DNA of 64,000 bases from Clostridium_I sp963725425. Its GTDB lineage: Bacteria > Bacillota > Clostridia > Clostridiales > Clostridiaceae. The stretch lies in contig CAVRYJ010000031.1 in the NCBI GenBank assembly GCA_963725425.1, positions 434,001 to 498,000 of the forward strand. The letters are read 5' to 3'. Below the pieces are notes generated by a model, which was not told where the DNA came from, ran no database searches, and worked only from the letters and a program-made list of their open reading frames with translations. Positions 18,376-27,881 of the stretch are shown here, one piece after another (positions within the stretch are counted from its first letter, which is position 1; the number at the start of each line of letters is the position of its first letter). The translations under genes and the position numbers were made by a program.

Positions 18376-19743
18376 TTAGTTTGATGCTTTACTTCTTTCT
18401 TGTAAATCTTTTAATATTGAAGGATATTCTTCATCTAATTTATATAAAAATAGTACTCCTATTTGAACTAAAGTTATGATTACAGGTATATATACATATA
18501 ATGATTTTATAGCAAATATTGCAGAAGCACTTTGTACCTTAGCAGTACCTACATATCCAGCTGCAGCTAATACCCAACCTATTGCAGCTGCACCAAGTCC
18601 ACCACCAACTTTAAATCCAAAACTTGCTGCACTATTTGTTAATCCCTCTATTCTTATTCCTGTTTTCCACTCACCATATTCAATAGTATCAGACACCATT
18701 GCAAACATACAAGCAGCTATCCCAGCATTACCAATACCTCTAATTATATTACCTGCAAGTAACATTTGAACATTACTAACAGCTAAACCGATTACAATAT
18801 ATCCTAGTACAGACACTACAGATCCTACTATCATAACGTTTCTTTTACCGAATCTTTTGATTATTCCTGCTACCAAGAACATTGCAACTATTTGTGTTAA
18901 ACTACATGCTGTAGCTAACATACCAACAGCTCCTGTATTCCCCATTACTGTTTGAGCATAGTAGATAGTAGAACCTCCATTTATAGTCATGCCGACAAAT
19001 ATTAATATTAATATTTGTGTAATATAAATCCAATATTTATTTTGAAAAAGAACTTTTAACCCAACCTTTACAGGAACATCTTCTTTGGCTTTTGACCCAT
19101 CTGCTGGTTTTACTCTTTCTTTAGTTCCTAAGAAAGTAAAAGTGAATAGAGCCACAGCTACTACACCAAATAATGCAAAAGTATATGTCCATGCTCTCGC
19201 ATCATTTCCAAACATCTTAACTACTGGTAAAGTTAACAGAGCAATTCCCATTGATCCTACTGTAGATAGTATCATTCTAAAAATACTAAGTACTGAACGT
19301 TCATATTGATCCTGAGTAATTAGTGCATTTAATGTTGCATATGGTACATTTATTGATGTATATATTATTGTAGATGTTATGTTGTAAGTTACAAAAATAT
19401 ATATAAGTTTGGCACTAACTCCCCAGCTAGTTGGAACTGAAAACATTAATATGCCACCTATAGCAAACGGGATTGCCATTCTAATTATCCACGGTCTAGC
19501 TTTACCATATTTAGATTTAGTTCTATCTACTATAACTCCCATTGTTAAATCGGCTACACAGTCTAAAAAACGTGATATAAGCATTATAGTTCCAACTGCT
19601 GCTGCGCCTACCCCAATAACATTTGTATAATAAAACATTAAAAACGTTGTTATAGCTGCATATATGATGTTATTTGCTAAATCCCCCGAACCATAAGCTA
19701 GCCTTTCCATAAAACTAACTTTAGCAATATTATTTTCACTCAT
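18376..19743 (-). CDS. GPH-family sugar:cation symporter (MFS)
   Basis: A 455-residue, 12-helix transporter of the glycoside-pentoside-hexuronide family, related to MelB/XynB/UidB. The N-terminal YGSGDLANNIIYAAITTFL motif and the RFLDCVADLTMGVIVDRT loop motif are diagnostic. GGGGGT precedes ATG at 19743. It lies 34 bp downstream of a GH30 gene and upstream of DUF1349, on the same strand. It likely imports an oligosaccharide cleaved inside the cell by the GH30 enzyme, which has no signal peptide. The exact substrate cannot be read from the sequence. Confidence 0.9.
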   Translation of the reverse strand: MSENNIAKVSFMERLAYGSGDLANNIIYAAITTFLMFYYTNVIGVGAAAVGTIMLISRFLDCVADLTMGVIVDRTKSKYGKARPWIIRMAIPFAIGGILMFSVPTSWGVSAKLIYIFVTYNITSTIIYTSINVPYATLNALITQDQYERSVLSIFRMILSTVGSMGIALLTLPVVKMFGNDARAWTYTFALFGVVAVALFTFTFLGTKERVKPADGSKAKEDVPVKVGLKVLFQNKYWIYITQILILIFVGMTINGGSTIYYAQTVMGNTGAVGMLATACSLTQIVAMFLVAGIIKRFGKRNVMIVGSVVSVLGYIVIGLAVSNVQMLLAGNIIRGIGNAGIAACMFAMVSDTIEYGEWKTGIRIEGLTNSAASFGFKVGGGLGAAAIGWVLAAAGYVGTAKVQSASAIFAIKSLYVYIPVIITLVQIGVLFLYKLDEEYPSILKDLQERSKASN

Positions 19744-19777
19744 TTTAATACCCCCATTAATTTTTATTAAACCCTTT

Positions 19778-21118
19778 TTAAATTTCTAAAGAAAATGTAT
19801 TAATCGAATGCGCTTTTATAATTGCAGAAAAACTTTCCCCTTCATATTTAAATGTAAGCTCACGATCTATATCCATTGCATTTCCAACAATAACTACTAA
19901 TTCACCATTAGGATTTTCAAATACAACTGCATTTGATGTCCAATGTCCTTTTGTTACAACTTTTCTTGCACCTGGCTTTACAAAATGAGAAAAATGTTTC
20001 ATAACATAATATTCTGGTTGATATGTAACCTTTTTAGTTTCTTCATCTACTGTTATCATTGAATTTTGTTTCCATCCCCATGTACTAACGCCACCTTCTG
20101 GCAATACCATATTCCAGTATAAATAACTTTCTACTCCATGTTGAAAATAATGCCAAAATAATCCGAAAACGTATTCAGCATGTTCCCAACTATTTTCTCC
20201 ATCTCCACATTCATTTTCTGTTTGCATAAGTCTTATTTCTGGATAACTTAATTCAGCTTGCTCAATAACATGTTTACCTCCCCATTGAAAACCTACTCCA
20301 GAGACATATTCACGAGCTTCCTTGTCTGCTAATACTGTATTAACATATTGATCATAAAATTCAGAGAAAGATGCACACCCTGGCATTGACATTCTAAAAT
20401 CAACAAATGGTCCATTTATAGTTCCTAACCATATTTCAGTATCTAATCCTTTATTTCTTATTTGTGGTCCCAAATAATACTTAATAAAATCTCTAAGTTC
20501 CTTCCCACTCCATAAACATGATGGGAATACTTGATCTGCTAATGGTTCATTTTGAATGTGAACTTGTTCTACATTTATGCCTTCTTTTGCATAATTTTCT
20601 AAATATTTTATAAAATAGTTTGCATATGCTTTAAGATTTTTTTCTTCCCATTTCAATTTTCCATTGTTATATGCACGTTTTGTTTTCATCCATGTTGGTG
20701 GACTCCAAGGAGATGCAAATAGATACATTTCTGATTTTCTTTTTATTGCTTCTTTAACAAATGGAAGTAAATATTCTTTGTCTCTTTCAATTGAAAAATT
20801 GTTTAATTCATAATCATCTGGAGTTTCATCATAGCTATGCCATTCTAGAGCATAATCACTAGCACCCATAGGTAGTCTTCCCATGTTAAAGGAACATCCT
20901 TTTTCATTAAACAAATCATCTAAAATTTTATTCCTTTCTTCATCATTTAATTTTTTTAGTACGTCCCATTCAGCTTCGTTAAAGCATCCACCAAACCCTT
21001 TAACTGTTTGTCTTCTTTCACTAGTAACTTCTAATGTATCTTCATATTTTTCCTTTCCTGTTTCGCCTTCCTTCCAAAATACTTGACCATTACTATAAAT
21101 GTGTTTAATCGATTTCAA
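19778..21118 (-). CDS. glycoside hydrolase family 30 enzyme (cytoplasmic)
   Basis: A 446-residue GH30 protein. The TIM-barrel motifs include TVKGFGGCFNEAEW near the start, the acid/base Glu in HIQNEP (about residue 191) and the nucleophile in QTENECG (about 301), followed by the C-terminal beta-sandwich. Family activities include beta-glucosidase, beta-1,6-glucanase, glucosylceramidase and xylanase forms. It lacks a secretion signal, so it probably acts on imported oligosaccharides. The likely start is TTG at 21118 behind AGAGGTGA; the GTG at 21127 overlaps that site. It is the first gene of the transporter/DUF1349 group, with a TATAAT-containing promoter region near 21165. Confidence 0.9.
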   Translation of the reverse strand: MKSIKHIYSNGQVFWKEGETGKEKYEDTLEVTSERRQTVKGFGGCFNEAEWDVLKKLNDEERNKILDDLFNEKGCSFNMGRLPMGASDYALEWHSYDETPDDYELNNFSIERDKEYLLPFVKEAIKRKSEMYLFASPWSPPTWMKTKRAYNNGKLKWEEKNLKAYANYFIKYLENYAKEGINVEQVHIQNEPLADQVFPSCLWSGKELRDFIKYYLGPQIRNKGLDTEIWLGTINGPFVDFRMSMPGCASFSEFYDQYVNTVLADKEAREYVSGVGFQWGGKHVIEQAELSYPEIRLMQTENECGDGENSWEHAEYVFGLFWHYFQHGVESYLYWNMVLPEGGVSTWGWKQNSMITVDEETKKVTYQPEYYVMKHFSHFVKPGARKVVTKGHWTSNAVVFENPNGELVVIVGNAMDIDRELTFKYEGESFSAIIKAHSINTFSLEI

Positions 21119-21314
21119 TCCGCTCACCTCTTTAAATATTTTCGATATCGTTTACAATCATATTATACAAAACATACCTTCTAATTTTAAGTGAACTTAT
21201 TGACTTAAAAATAGTATGTTTTTGACTTGATTCATATTCTTTATATAGAACTAAACCGCTAAAATCGGTGGCAGGTATGTACCAATATAAGCTTTTAGCT
21301 TGCATTCTGTTCTT

Positions 21315-21430
21315 AGGCATCATCAAAAAGAAATAGCAAGTCAGTATTCTGGTATATTTTGTGGTATGTCTCCTCGCCTACCGCAAAATATCCTCAGAAT
21401 CTTTGACTTGTTATTTCTTTTCAGATGCCT
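21315..21430. repeat. palindromic repeat family A, long form
   Basis: A 116-bp imperfect palindrome bounded by AGGCATC and GATGCCT. The arms AAATAGCAAGTCAGTATTC and GAATCTTTGACTTGTTATTT mirror each other, and the apex is GTATGTCTCCTCGCCTA. Related copies are at 22678-22728, 29817-29975 and 38693-38747. It does not code for protein. Confidence 0.8.
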
Positions 21431-21555
21431 TAATTCCCAATATTTTAAATGAAACTCGACTCGCTGCGCTCGCTGAATAAGTTCGTCTGGCAAAATCTGA
21501 GATTTTGAGCCTCACTTAAAATAAGCGAGCTTACAAACTTCGTAAACTCGCTTAT
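21431..21555 (-). terminator. tRNA terminator within a palindrome-rich stretch
   Basis: ATAAGCGAGCTTAC pairs with GTAAACTCGCTTAT at 21521-21555 just downstream of tRNA-Glu and reads into TTTTAAG on the minus strand. Beside it lie further dyads (GGCAAAATCTGAGATTTTGAGCC centred near 21500 in two halves, and CTCGCTGCGCTCGCTG near 21465). Confidence 0.7.
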
Positions 21556-21561
21556 TATATA

Positions 21562-21636
21562 TGGTAGCCCCAACGGGAATCGGACCCGTGACTCCGCCTT
21601 GAGAGGGCGATGTCTTAACCTCTTGACCATGGGGCC
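21562..21636 (-). tRNA. tRNA-Glu (anticodon CTC)
   Basis: The minus strand folds into a cloverleaf. The acceptor is GGCCCCA with TGGGGCT (one G-U), and the D arm is GTCAAGAGGTTAAGAC. The anticodon stem is TCGCC/GGCGG around loop CTCTCAA, giving anticodon CTC. The T arm is ACGGG-TCCGATT-CCCGT, and CCA is encoded. CTC reads GAG codons, which are uncommon in such an AT-rich genome. Confidence 0.95.
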
Positions 21637-21647
21637 CTATCATAATA

Positions 21648-21676
21648 GTATGACATGAAGATACTCCATGTCATAC
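21648..21676. repeat. 10-bp perfect stem-loop between tRNA-Glu and the 6S RNA candidate
   Basis: GTATGACATG and CATGTCATAC flank a 9-base loop. It could terminate or separate the upstream RNA from the tRNA. Confidence 0.6.
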
Positions 21677-21719
21677 ATTTTAATTAATATTTTACAATAT
21701 TATTCCCAATGTGCCGTTA

Positions 21720-21884
21720 CACCTAAAAGTCACACCCGCACTTTCGCAGGTGGGTTTCCCTCAAATCATTTCTGCCTACTTCGCCTAAAATGGAAGCTTG
21801 ACATCTATGACTATTATTGAAAATCCCTAAATATATCTGTCGGTTGAACATATAAGTTTTGCGAACACCTCAGGACTTGCTACT
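21720..21884 (-). ncRNA. ssrS: probable 6S RNA
   Basis: The transcript predicted from the promoter at 21891-21918 begins near 21884 and opens with AAGTCCTGAGGTGTTCGC, which closely matches the 5' end of Firmicute 6S RNAs (AAGTCCTG.nGTGTT). The 3' side returns with TGCGAA and GACTT, which pair with TTCGCA and AAGTC to close a long rod. An internal hairpin CACCTGCG-AAAG-TGCGGGTG fits a 3' central-bubble hairpin. 6S RNA binds housekeeping RNA polymerase and damps transcription. Boundaries are approximate. There is no coding frame here. An unnamed small RNA is the alternative. Confidence 0.6.
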
Positions 21885-21890
21885 TGTATT

Positions 21891-21918
21891 ATTATATCAT
21901 TTTTAATCTAAGTTTCAA
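21891..21918 (-). promoter_or_regulatory. strong sigma-A promoter for the 6S RNA candidate
   Basis: TTGAAA (21913-21918) and a perfect TATAAT (21891-21896) are 16 bases apart on the minus strand, placing the start at about 21884. There is no ribosome binding site or frame downstream, consistent with a stable RNA. Confidence 0.7.
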
Positions 21919-21996
21919 ATTAAAATTATGCCATTTTTTATGATTATAAGACTGTAGCTTCATTATTATGCACATTTCTTCTAAAAGCTTGTATTC

Positions 21997-22395
21997 TTAT
22001 AATTTTAAATCATCTATAACTTTTTCTATATCTATTTCTTCACCACGTTTTGCAAATTCAACTATAACTTCAATAGAATCAATTTGCTCCTCGTCTATAT
22101 CATAAGTTATATACTGTGCTTCCACCGAAAATTTTTCCATACATTCCTCAATTATTTCTCCTACATTATCAATCACTAAATCATTAAGATATGGTATGAA
22201 AAATTCCTGATTCCATTTGTCACCTTCTGCCTCTTCTGTACATTCATCATTTGAATACGCTCTAGCAGCTTCAATTTCAGCATCGTCAAAGTCATAATAA
22301 AATCTTGCAAGAAAAACATCATCTTTATATTTGATTTCTTCAATATCTCCTAAGTCATTTCCTTTTAAATAATCAATTATAGCTGTTTTTTCCAT
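21997..22395 (-). CDS. conserved acidic hypothetical protein
   Basis: A 132-residue, very acidic soluble protein (about a quarter Asp/Glu). ATG at 22395 follows a clear GGAGGA. The N-terminal part (IKYKDDVFLARFYYDFDD) looks like a beta-rich strand pair and the rest like alternating helices. There are no membrane segments, Cys clusters or known catalytic motifs. It lies alone between the 6S RNA candidate and arginase, both with their own signals. Family not recognised. Codon use and start site say it is a real gene. Confidence 0.75.
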   Translation of the reverse strand: MEKTAIIDYLKGNDLGDIEEIKYKDDVFLARFYYDFDDAEIEAARAYSNDECTEEAEGDKWNQEFFIPYLNDLVIDNVGEIIEECMEKFSVEAQYITYDIDEEQIDSIEVIVEFAKRGEEIDIEKVIDDLKL

Positions 22396-22677
22396 AATAA
22401 TCCTCCTACATTGATTTTTGCAATATTATGCAACCATTATGTTGTATATTCTAGCAAAAAACTTTTCTAATATTTATAAGCTTTTTGGTTAAAACTAATA
22501 TTAAAAACTTATCTCCTAACTATAATAACACATTTGTGGCTAGATTATAAACAACATAAATTATTATTCTGCATTATTATGTATTATCACAATTTTGGCA
22601 ATATTCCGCATATTGCTTAAACTCTTTATATATTTCTTTATTGTTATATAATCAGACAGTACACAACAATATCATTA
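22396..22677. other. AT-rich intergenic region upstream of arginase
   Basis: About 280 bp with no gene or hairpin recognised. It must hold the promoters of the acidic hypothetical protein and of arginase, but no convincing hexamer pair stands out. Confidence 0.35.
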
Positions 22678-22728
22678 GCATCTAAAAAAATAACTAGTCA
22701 GTATGCTAGTCTATTTTCTTTCAGATGC
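22678..22728. repeat. palindromic repeat family A, short form
   Basis: A 51-bp palindrome from GCATCT to AGATGC with arms AACTAGTCAG and ATGCTAGTCT. It ends eight bases before the arginase ribosome binding site, so it would form a hairpin in the arginase 5' leader. Confidence 0.75.
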
Positions 22729-22748
22729 ATTACTCGGAGGTATGTGAA

Positions 22749-23648
22749 ATGAACGTAAATTTAATCGGTGTTCCATTATTTTATGGATCTGATAAAAAGG
22801 GAGTGGATCTCGGCCCTGACAAATTAAGAGAAAATAAAATAATAGATGTGATAAAAAATAACAACCATAAAATACACGATTTAGGTAATATAGATGTTCC
22901 AGATGTTAATACTAGTGACAAATACTCTTCAAATGTTAATATGAAGTATCTTTCACCTATAGTTGATGTAAATACGCAGTTAGCACAAGAAGTTTATGAT
23001 TCACTTAAATCCAATAATTTTCCTTTTGTAGTAGGCGGAGATCACTCACTAGGAATTGGAAGTATAGCAGGTGTAAGCAAATATTATAAAAATATTGCCG
23101 TAATATGGGTTGATGCTCATGGCGACATAAATACGGATAAAACTTCTGATACAGGCAATGTCCATGGAATGCCACTAGCCGCTTCAATGGGCTTCGGCTC
23201 CTCAGAACTTACAGATATCTATTATAAGGGCGTTAAGGTTAATCCCAAAAATGTTTTCATTATAGGTGCTAGATCACTGGATAAAGGTGAAAAAGATCTT
23301 ACAAAACAAAAACATCTTAATGTTTATTCAACTGAAGATGTTAAAACTAAAGGCATTGATACAATACTTGATGAAATCAACCAAAAGATAAAAGAAAGCG
23401 GTGTTGATGCTATACATCTTAGTTTTGATATAGACTGCCTTGATCCAACCCTAGTTCCTGGTACTGGGACTCCAGTTTCAAATGGAATGAACCTTCAAGA
23501 TGCTAAATATCTTATAAAATATTTAATGGAGACTAAACTTGTAAAATCCATGGATTTAGTTGAACTAAATACCTTACTTGATAAAAGTGATACTACTATA
23601 AAACTTGTAATGGACCTTGTGGACTGGACCTTCAAATACCTTGAATAA
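22749..23648 (+). CDS. rocF: arginase
   Basis: A 299-residue ureohydrolase of the arginase/agmatinase family. The two manganese-binding motifs are GGDHS (about 96-100) and DAHGDIN (about 122-128), plus SFDIDCLDP near 225 and a late Glu. The overall pattern (LIGVPLFYGSDKKGVDLGP start) fits arginase, which splits arginine into ornithine and urea, better than agmatinase. ATG at 22749 has GGAGG eight bases before it. An in-frame ATG at 22725 lies inside the upstream palindromic repeat and is less likely. Single gene, convergent with the flavodiiron protein gene. Confidence 0.88.
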   Translation: MNVNLIGVPLFYGSDKKGVDLGPDKLRENKIIDVIKNNNHKIHDLGNIDVPDVNTSDKYSSNVNMKYLSPIVDVNTQLAQEVYDSLKSNNFPFVVGGDHSLGIGSIAGVSKYYKNIAVIWVDAHGDINTDKTSDTGNVHGMPLAASMGFGSSELTDIYYKGVKVNPKNVFIIGARSLDKGEKDLTKQKHLNVYSTEDVKTKGIDTILDEINQKIKESGVDAIHLSFDIDCLDPTLVPGTGTPVSNGMNLQDAKYLIKYLMETKLVKSMDLVELNTLLDKSDTTIKLVMDLVDWTFKYLE

Positions 23649-23702
23649 TTGCTTTGAGAGTTTCTCAACGGAGTTAAATACTGCAAATTATTTATATTTT
23701 CA

Positions 23703-24082
23703 TAAGTTAAAAGTTAAGAGTTGCTGAAGATTTTCTGCTGGCGCAGAAGAATCTATGAAATAATAATGGAAATAGTTTTTTGGGGAACGTACGTAGATTT
23801 GTTGAAAAAATCTATGTGCGTTTTTTATGTATGACTAGCTAAACTTCCTTATTACTAGTATTGCCACAAAAAATAAAAATTACTATAGGAATTTTTCCCC
23901 ATAGTAATTTTCAATTATTATTCACCTTTTCTTTGAAATTTCACACAAACCTACATAAGTTCTCTTTTCATATCATTTTATTATTGTTTTATTATTTTGT
24001 TTATTGTTTTGTTTATTGTTTATATTTTGCCCTAAGGCAAAATCTCCTTAACTTTTAACTCTTAACTTTTAACTCTTAACTT
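23703..24082. repeat. modular hairpin element, family B (about 380 bp)
   Basis: The left end is AAGTTAAAAGTTAAGAGTT and the right end is three TTAACTTTTAAC/TTAACTCTTAAC units in inverted sense. Next to the left end is hairpin GATTTTCTGC-TGGC-GCAGAAGAATC; next to the right end is ATTTTGCCCTAAGGCAAAAT. Between them lie two unrelated hairpins (CGTACGTAGATTT...AAATCTATGTGCG and AAAATTACTATAGG...CCATAGTAATTTT) and a TATTGTTT-rich tract. No protein is encoded. Confidence 0.75.
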
Positions 24083-24125
24083 AAATTAAGTTTATTCCTA
24101 CCTTGATTTGTCCCCAATTAAAAGT

Positions 24126-25301
24126 TTATAGTAATTGTATAAATGTTTCTATAAATTCATCTGCTGCTTTATATTCTTTTTCTGCTGGTACAAATTTAAA
24201 TTTCAAACCACCTGGTACAATCTTAAACTTAAGTGATCTAAGTCTTTCTGTAAGCATTGGAACACCTTCACCACTCCAGCCAAATGAGCCAAATGCGCCT
24301 GCTGCTTTACCTCTACCAGTAATGGCACTAGCATGTGAAAGTAAATCCCATGATGGTTTTACAGCATCCTGATTTATAGTAGGGGATCCTACTAATATTC
24401 CACTTGCTTTTTCAATTAGCTCAGTTGCTTTTTCTGGATCTGTCTCAGTGATGTCATGTACCTCTGCTTTTATCCCCTTTTTATTTATGGATTCTGCTAG
24501 ATATTCTGCCATAGCCTTTGTATTACCATAAGCACTTATATAAAACACCTGCACATTTTTTTCATTTTTCTCTTCTTTTGCCCATTCTCTATAAAGTTTT
24601 ATGTACTTATCAGCATCGGTCATGTGAACTGGACCATGGCTTGGTGCAACTATGTCTATCTTTAGACCTTCAATCTTATCAAGTCCAGCATTTACAAATC
24701 TCTTGAAGGGTGACATTATAACTTCAAAGTAATATTTCATTTCATCTAAATAATCACCCTGGCATTTATCTTTAAGGCAGTATTTAGGGCAGTAATGACA
24801 TCCCATTACGTCACAAGTAAATAGTGTATTTGCTTCTTCATAATATGTAAACATGGTGTCTGGCCAGTGCAGATTAGGTGCTGATATAAATTTAAGAGTG
24901 GACTTTCCTAAATTAAGAGTTCCTAATGCTATTGCATCCTGATTATTAAAATCTCTATTTACAATTTCCTTTGCATAATTAATTGCTGCTTTTGAAGCAA
25001 CAACTGTTGCCTCTGGATATGCCTCTATAAGTTTAATTAATGAACCACTGTGATCTAGTTCTGTATGCTGTACAATTATATAGTCAACTTTTCTTTCACC
25101 AATTACCTCTTTTATATTACCTATAAATTCATCAAAGAATCCACTTTTGACGCAATCAATTACTGCTACCTTCTCATCATCGATTAAATAAGAGTTGTAT
25201 GTACTTCCTCTTTTGGTTTCCATTATTATATCAAAAACTCTTAATTTTTCATCCTTTACTCCAACCCAATGAATATTATCTTTTAATTTTTCAGAACTCA
25301 T
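24126..25301 (-). CDS. fprA: flavodiiron protein (FprA-type A flavoprotein, O2/NO reductase)
   Basis: A 391-residue protein with an N-terminal metallo-beta-lactamase-like di-iron domain (1-250) and a C-terminal flavodoxin domain (about 255-391). The ligand pattern HxExD appears in VQHTELDHSG, with DVMGCHYCPKYC and the later SHGPVH. The FMN-binding loop is SAYGNTKAMA. Such proteins reduce O2 to water or NO to N2O using rubredoxin or NADH oxidoreductase electrons and protect anaerobes. The start is ATG at 25301 with GGAGAG; the upstream TTG at 25316 overlaps the binding site. Monocistronic. Confidence 0.93.
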   Translation of the reverse strand: MSSEKLKDNIHWVGVKDEKLRVFDIIMETKRGSTYNSYLIDDEKVAVIDCVKSGFFDEFIGNIKEVIGERKVDYIIVQHTELDHSGSLIKLIEAYPEATVVASKAAINYAKEIVNRDFNNQDAIALGTLNLGKSTLKFISAPNLHWPDTMFTYYEEANTLFTCDVMGCHYCPKYCLKDKCQGDYLDEMKYYFEVIMSPFKRFVNAGLDKIEGLKIDIVAPSHGPVHMTDADKYIKLYREWAKEEKNEKNVQVFYISAYGNTKAMAEYLAESINKKGIKAEVHDITETDPEKATELIEKASGILVGSPTINQDAVKPSWDLLSHASAITGRGKAAGAFGSFGWSGEGVPMLTERLRSLKFKIVPGGLKFKFVPAEKEYKAADEFIETFIQLL

Positions 25302-25451
25302 AAAATCACTCTCCAATTATTGTGTTGAGTCATAAATGGTAATTATACTATTTATGCCCCATTATTATTCTATATTATGCTATGGTTTACATGAACATAG
25401 AACTTTCTTACCCATTATTCTACCACATTAAATTATTTTTTCAATTTAATT

Positions 25452-27735
25452 TTACCCTAAAAGTGGTGAAATATCCCTTTCATAACATACATATTCAAGG
25501 TGTAGTGCCCTTGTTAATGAAACATAAAGTATCTTCTTATCAAGTTCATTATCTCCATAATTTTCTTGGTTACAATTATAGATTACACTGCAATCAAACT
25601 CCAATCCTTTAGTCATATAAGAAGGAATAATTATCTTTTGCATTTTAACATTTTTCTCCGTATCCTTTATAAGTTCCCAATCATACTCACTGTATTTTTT
25701 TAAGAATTCTTTTATACCTTTGCATTCCTCTGAAAGTTCTACCTATAATAGCTATGCTGTTCTTTCCCTTTTCTGCACACACATTTACTATATCATCTAA
25801 TTTATCTCCAAAATCTTTATTTCCCTTAAACTGAATTACTTCAGGCTCTGGCCCATGTCTTAAAACAGGCATGGCAGGTTTTAAACTATTTTCTTGTTTC
25901 TTTAGTACTCCATTAGCAAAATTAATTATTTCTACAGTAGAGCGATAACTCTGAGTTAGTTGCACATAATTTGCAGAATTATCAAATACATCTTTAATAA
26001 GTTTCTCCCAACTATTTATTCCCTTGTAAAAGTAAATTCCTTGCCCAACGTCCCCAACAATTGTAAATGAATCATTTGTTGCCATATACCTAATAACTGC
26101 GTATTGAAAAGCACTGTAATCTTGTGCTTCATCAATTACTATATGTTTAAACATAAGACCTTGTGGCACACCTTCAAGCTTGAATTTCAAATACATAATA
26201 GTAGTTAAATCATCGCTATCTATAGCACCATTTTTTTCATTACTCTCAAATTCTTCCCTAATATATTTCCACAGTTTTATAGGAATAGATTCCTCTGCAA
26301 TTTTGCCTATTATTTCTTCATTTTCAACCATTTTATTTAGTAGTTTTTTTGTGTCCGAATGTTTCCAATTCTCAAAGTAGTTCTCCATGCTCTCCTTTGA
26401 CAACTTTAGTATTTGTTTCTTCCTAGCATCTCTTTCATCATATATTTGTATTATTATTTTTCTTCTCTCTTCTCCATCTTCCATAGTGTTTTTTATTGTA
26501 GCCACCTTGTACTCAAAATCAGAGGATATCTTCGCCACAAATTCAGGTAATTTTTCTTTAAGTTTATTATTAAAGTATCTCTTTATTTCATCTTTTCTCT
26601 TGTCTAATGGAAGATGCGCCATATCCCTTACAAACAACCTTCTTATTTCAGAAGCTTTAAAAAGAGGAAATCCATCTACATTTATATCTTCTACATTAGC
26701 GTCCTCAATTTCTATATATCTTATATACCTGTCTAGAATTCTTTTATATAGTAATGAACCTTTAAACTTACTACTCTCGGTGATATAATTATTATCTTCT
26801 TTTGATTCAAGTACAGATGATAATTTTTTATCCTTAGTAATCACCTTCCCCTTTATTTTAAGTCCTTTTACCGCTAATTCCTCAAACGTCATCTGTTTAA
26901 CCATATCTATACCAAGACTTGGCAAAACCATTGATATATAATCTAAAAACAGTTTATTAGGCGCTATAACTAAAATATCCTTTCCACCTAATGTTTTATT
27001 ATATTTATATAATAAATAAGCAAGCCTGTGAAGTGCTATTGTAGTTTTTCCTGAACCTGCTGAACCTTGTACTATTAAAGGCGCATTTTTACCAGCTCTA
27101 ATAATGTCATTTTGCTCCTTTTGTATAGTTGCAACCACATCCTTAAGCTTTCTACTGACGCTTTCCTCAAGATTTATCTTCAAAAACTCATCTGTAAGGA
27201 CATTTTCTCCATCAGCGGATTTTAAAATTATTTCATTTATACCTTCATCAAAAGCATCCGTAAGTTCTCTATCCCTTATTAGAAATTTACGCTTCAAGTT
27301 TAGTTCTCCATCAATAAAACCATCAGGGATTTCATAGGATGCTTCTCCTTGAGTTTTACTATAGTATAAATCAGCAATTGGTGCTCTCCAATCAATTACT
27401 ATTTCATCACCAGTTTTGCTATCTCCAAGTCCAAATTTACCTATATAAAAGCTTTCATTATCTCTTAACACTTCTCTAAAATCAATTCTTGCAAAATAAG
27501 GCTCATCTTTTGTTTCCATATATTTCTCTAAATTTTTATGAGTTATTGCATATAGCTTCTCAGCTGTCTCTAGTTCTTCGCTATATCTGCCCTTTGATTC
27601 CTTCTTTAACTCTCCAATTTTAATCTTAAGTTCATTATCATTTTCATCAGCTAAAATCATTTCATTTTCTATCCACTTTTGGGTAGACTTAAGCTTAACC
27701 TTTTCAAATTCAAATTCATCTTTTTCTATTGACAC
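25452..27735 (-). pseudogene. helD: HelD-type UvrD/Rep superfamily helicase, frameshift near the C-terminus
   Basis: A 760-residue HelD-like SF1 ATPase when joined. It has an N-terminal coiled coil, Walker A in VQGSAGSGKTTIALHR, the DEAQDYSAFQY motif, and a TKGLEFDCSVI motif with LTRAL at the end. The frame breaks at 25727-25728, where one extra G (CC on the plus strand) moves the reading from RTFRECKGIKEF to RTFRGMQRYKRI and a stop at 25687. The missing piece is intact in the next frame down to 25452. HelD removes stalled RNA polymerase from DNA. Start GTG at 27735 with GAGGTG. It differs clearly from the two closely related paralogues at 40 and 51 kb. Confidence 0.85.
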
Positions 27736-27881
27736 TTTGGCACCTCATTTCTTAACCAAATTATATACATGCAAGGTATTATTATATATCTATCAATTAA
27801 TTTATTCAATAGCTCTATTTTTTACCTTTGCTTCATATAATATATTGTTATTATTTGTGTTTTCGGAGGTAATTTAAATTT

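Noticed and set aside
23860..24058. A plus-strand frame inside the family B repeat at 23.7-24.1 kb
   Set aside because: Phe/Tyr/Ile-rich translation of hairpins and T-rich tract with no ribosome binding site.
24000..24082. CRISPR-like array from repeated TTAACTCTTAACTTTTAAC units
   Set aside because: The units are directly adjacent 7-mers without spacers and mirror the other end of the element. No cas genes are present.
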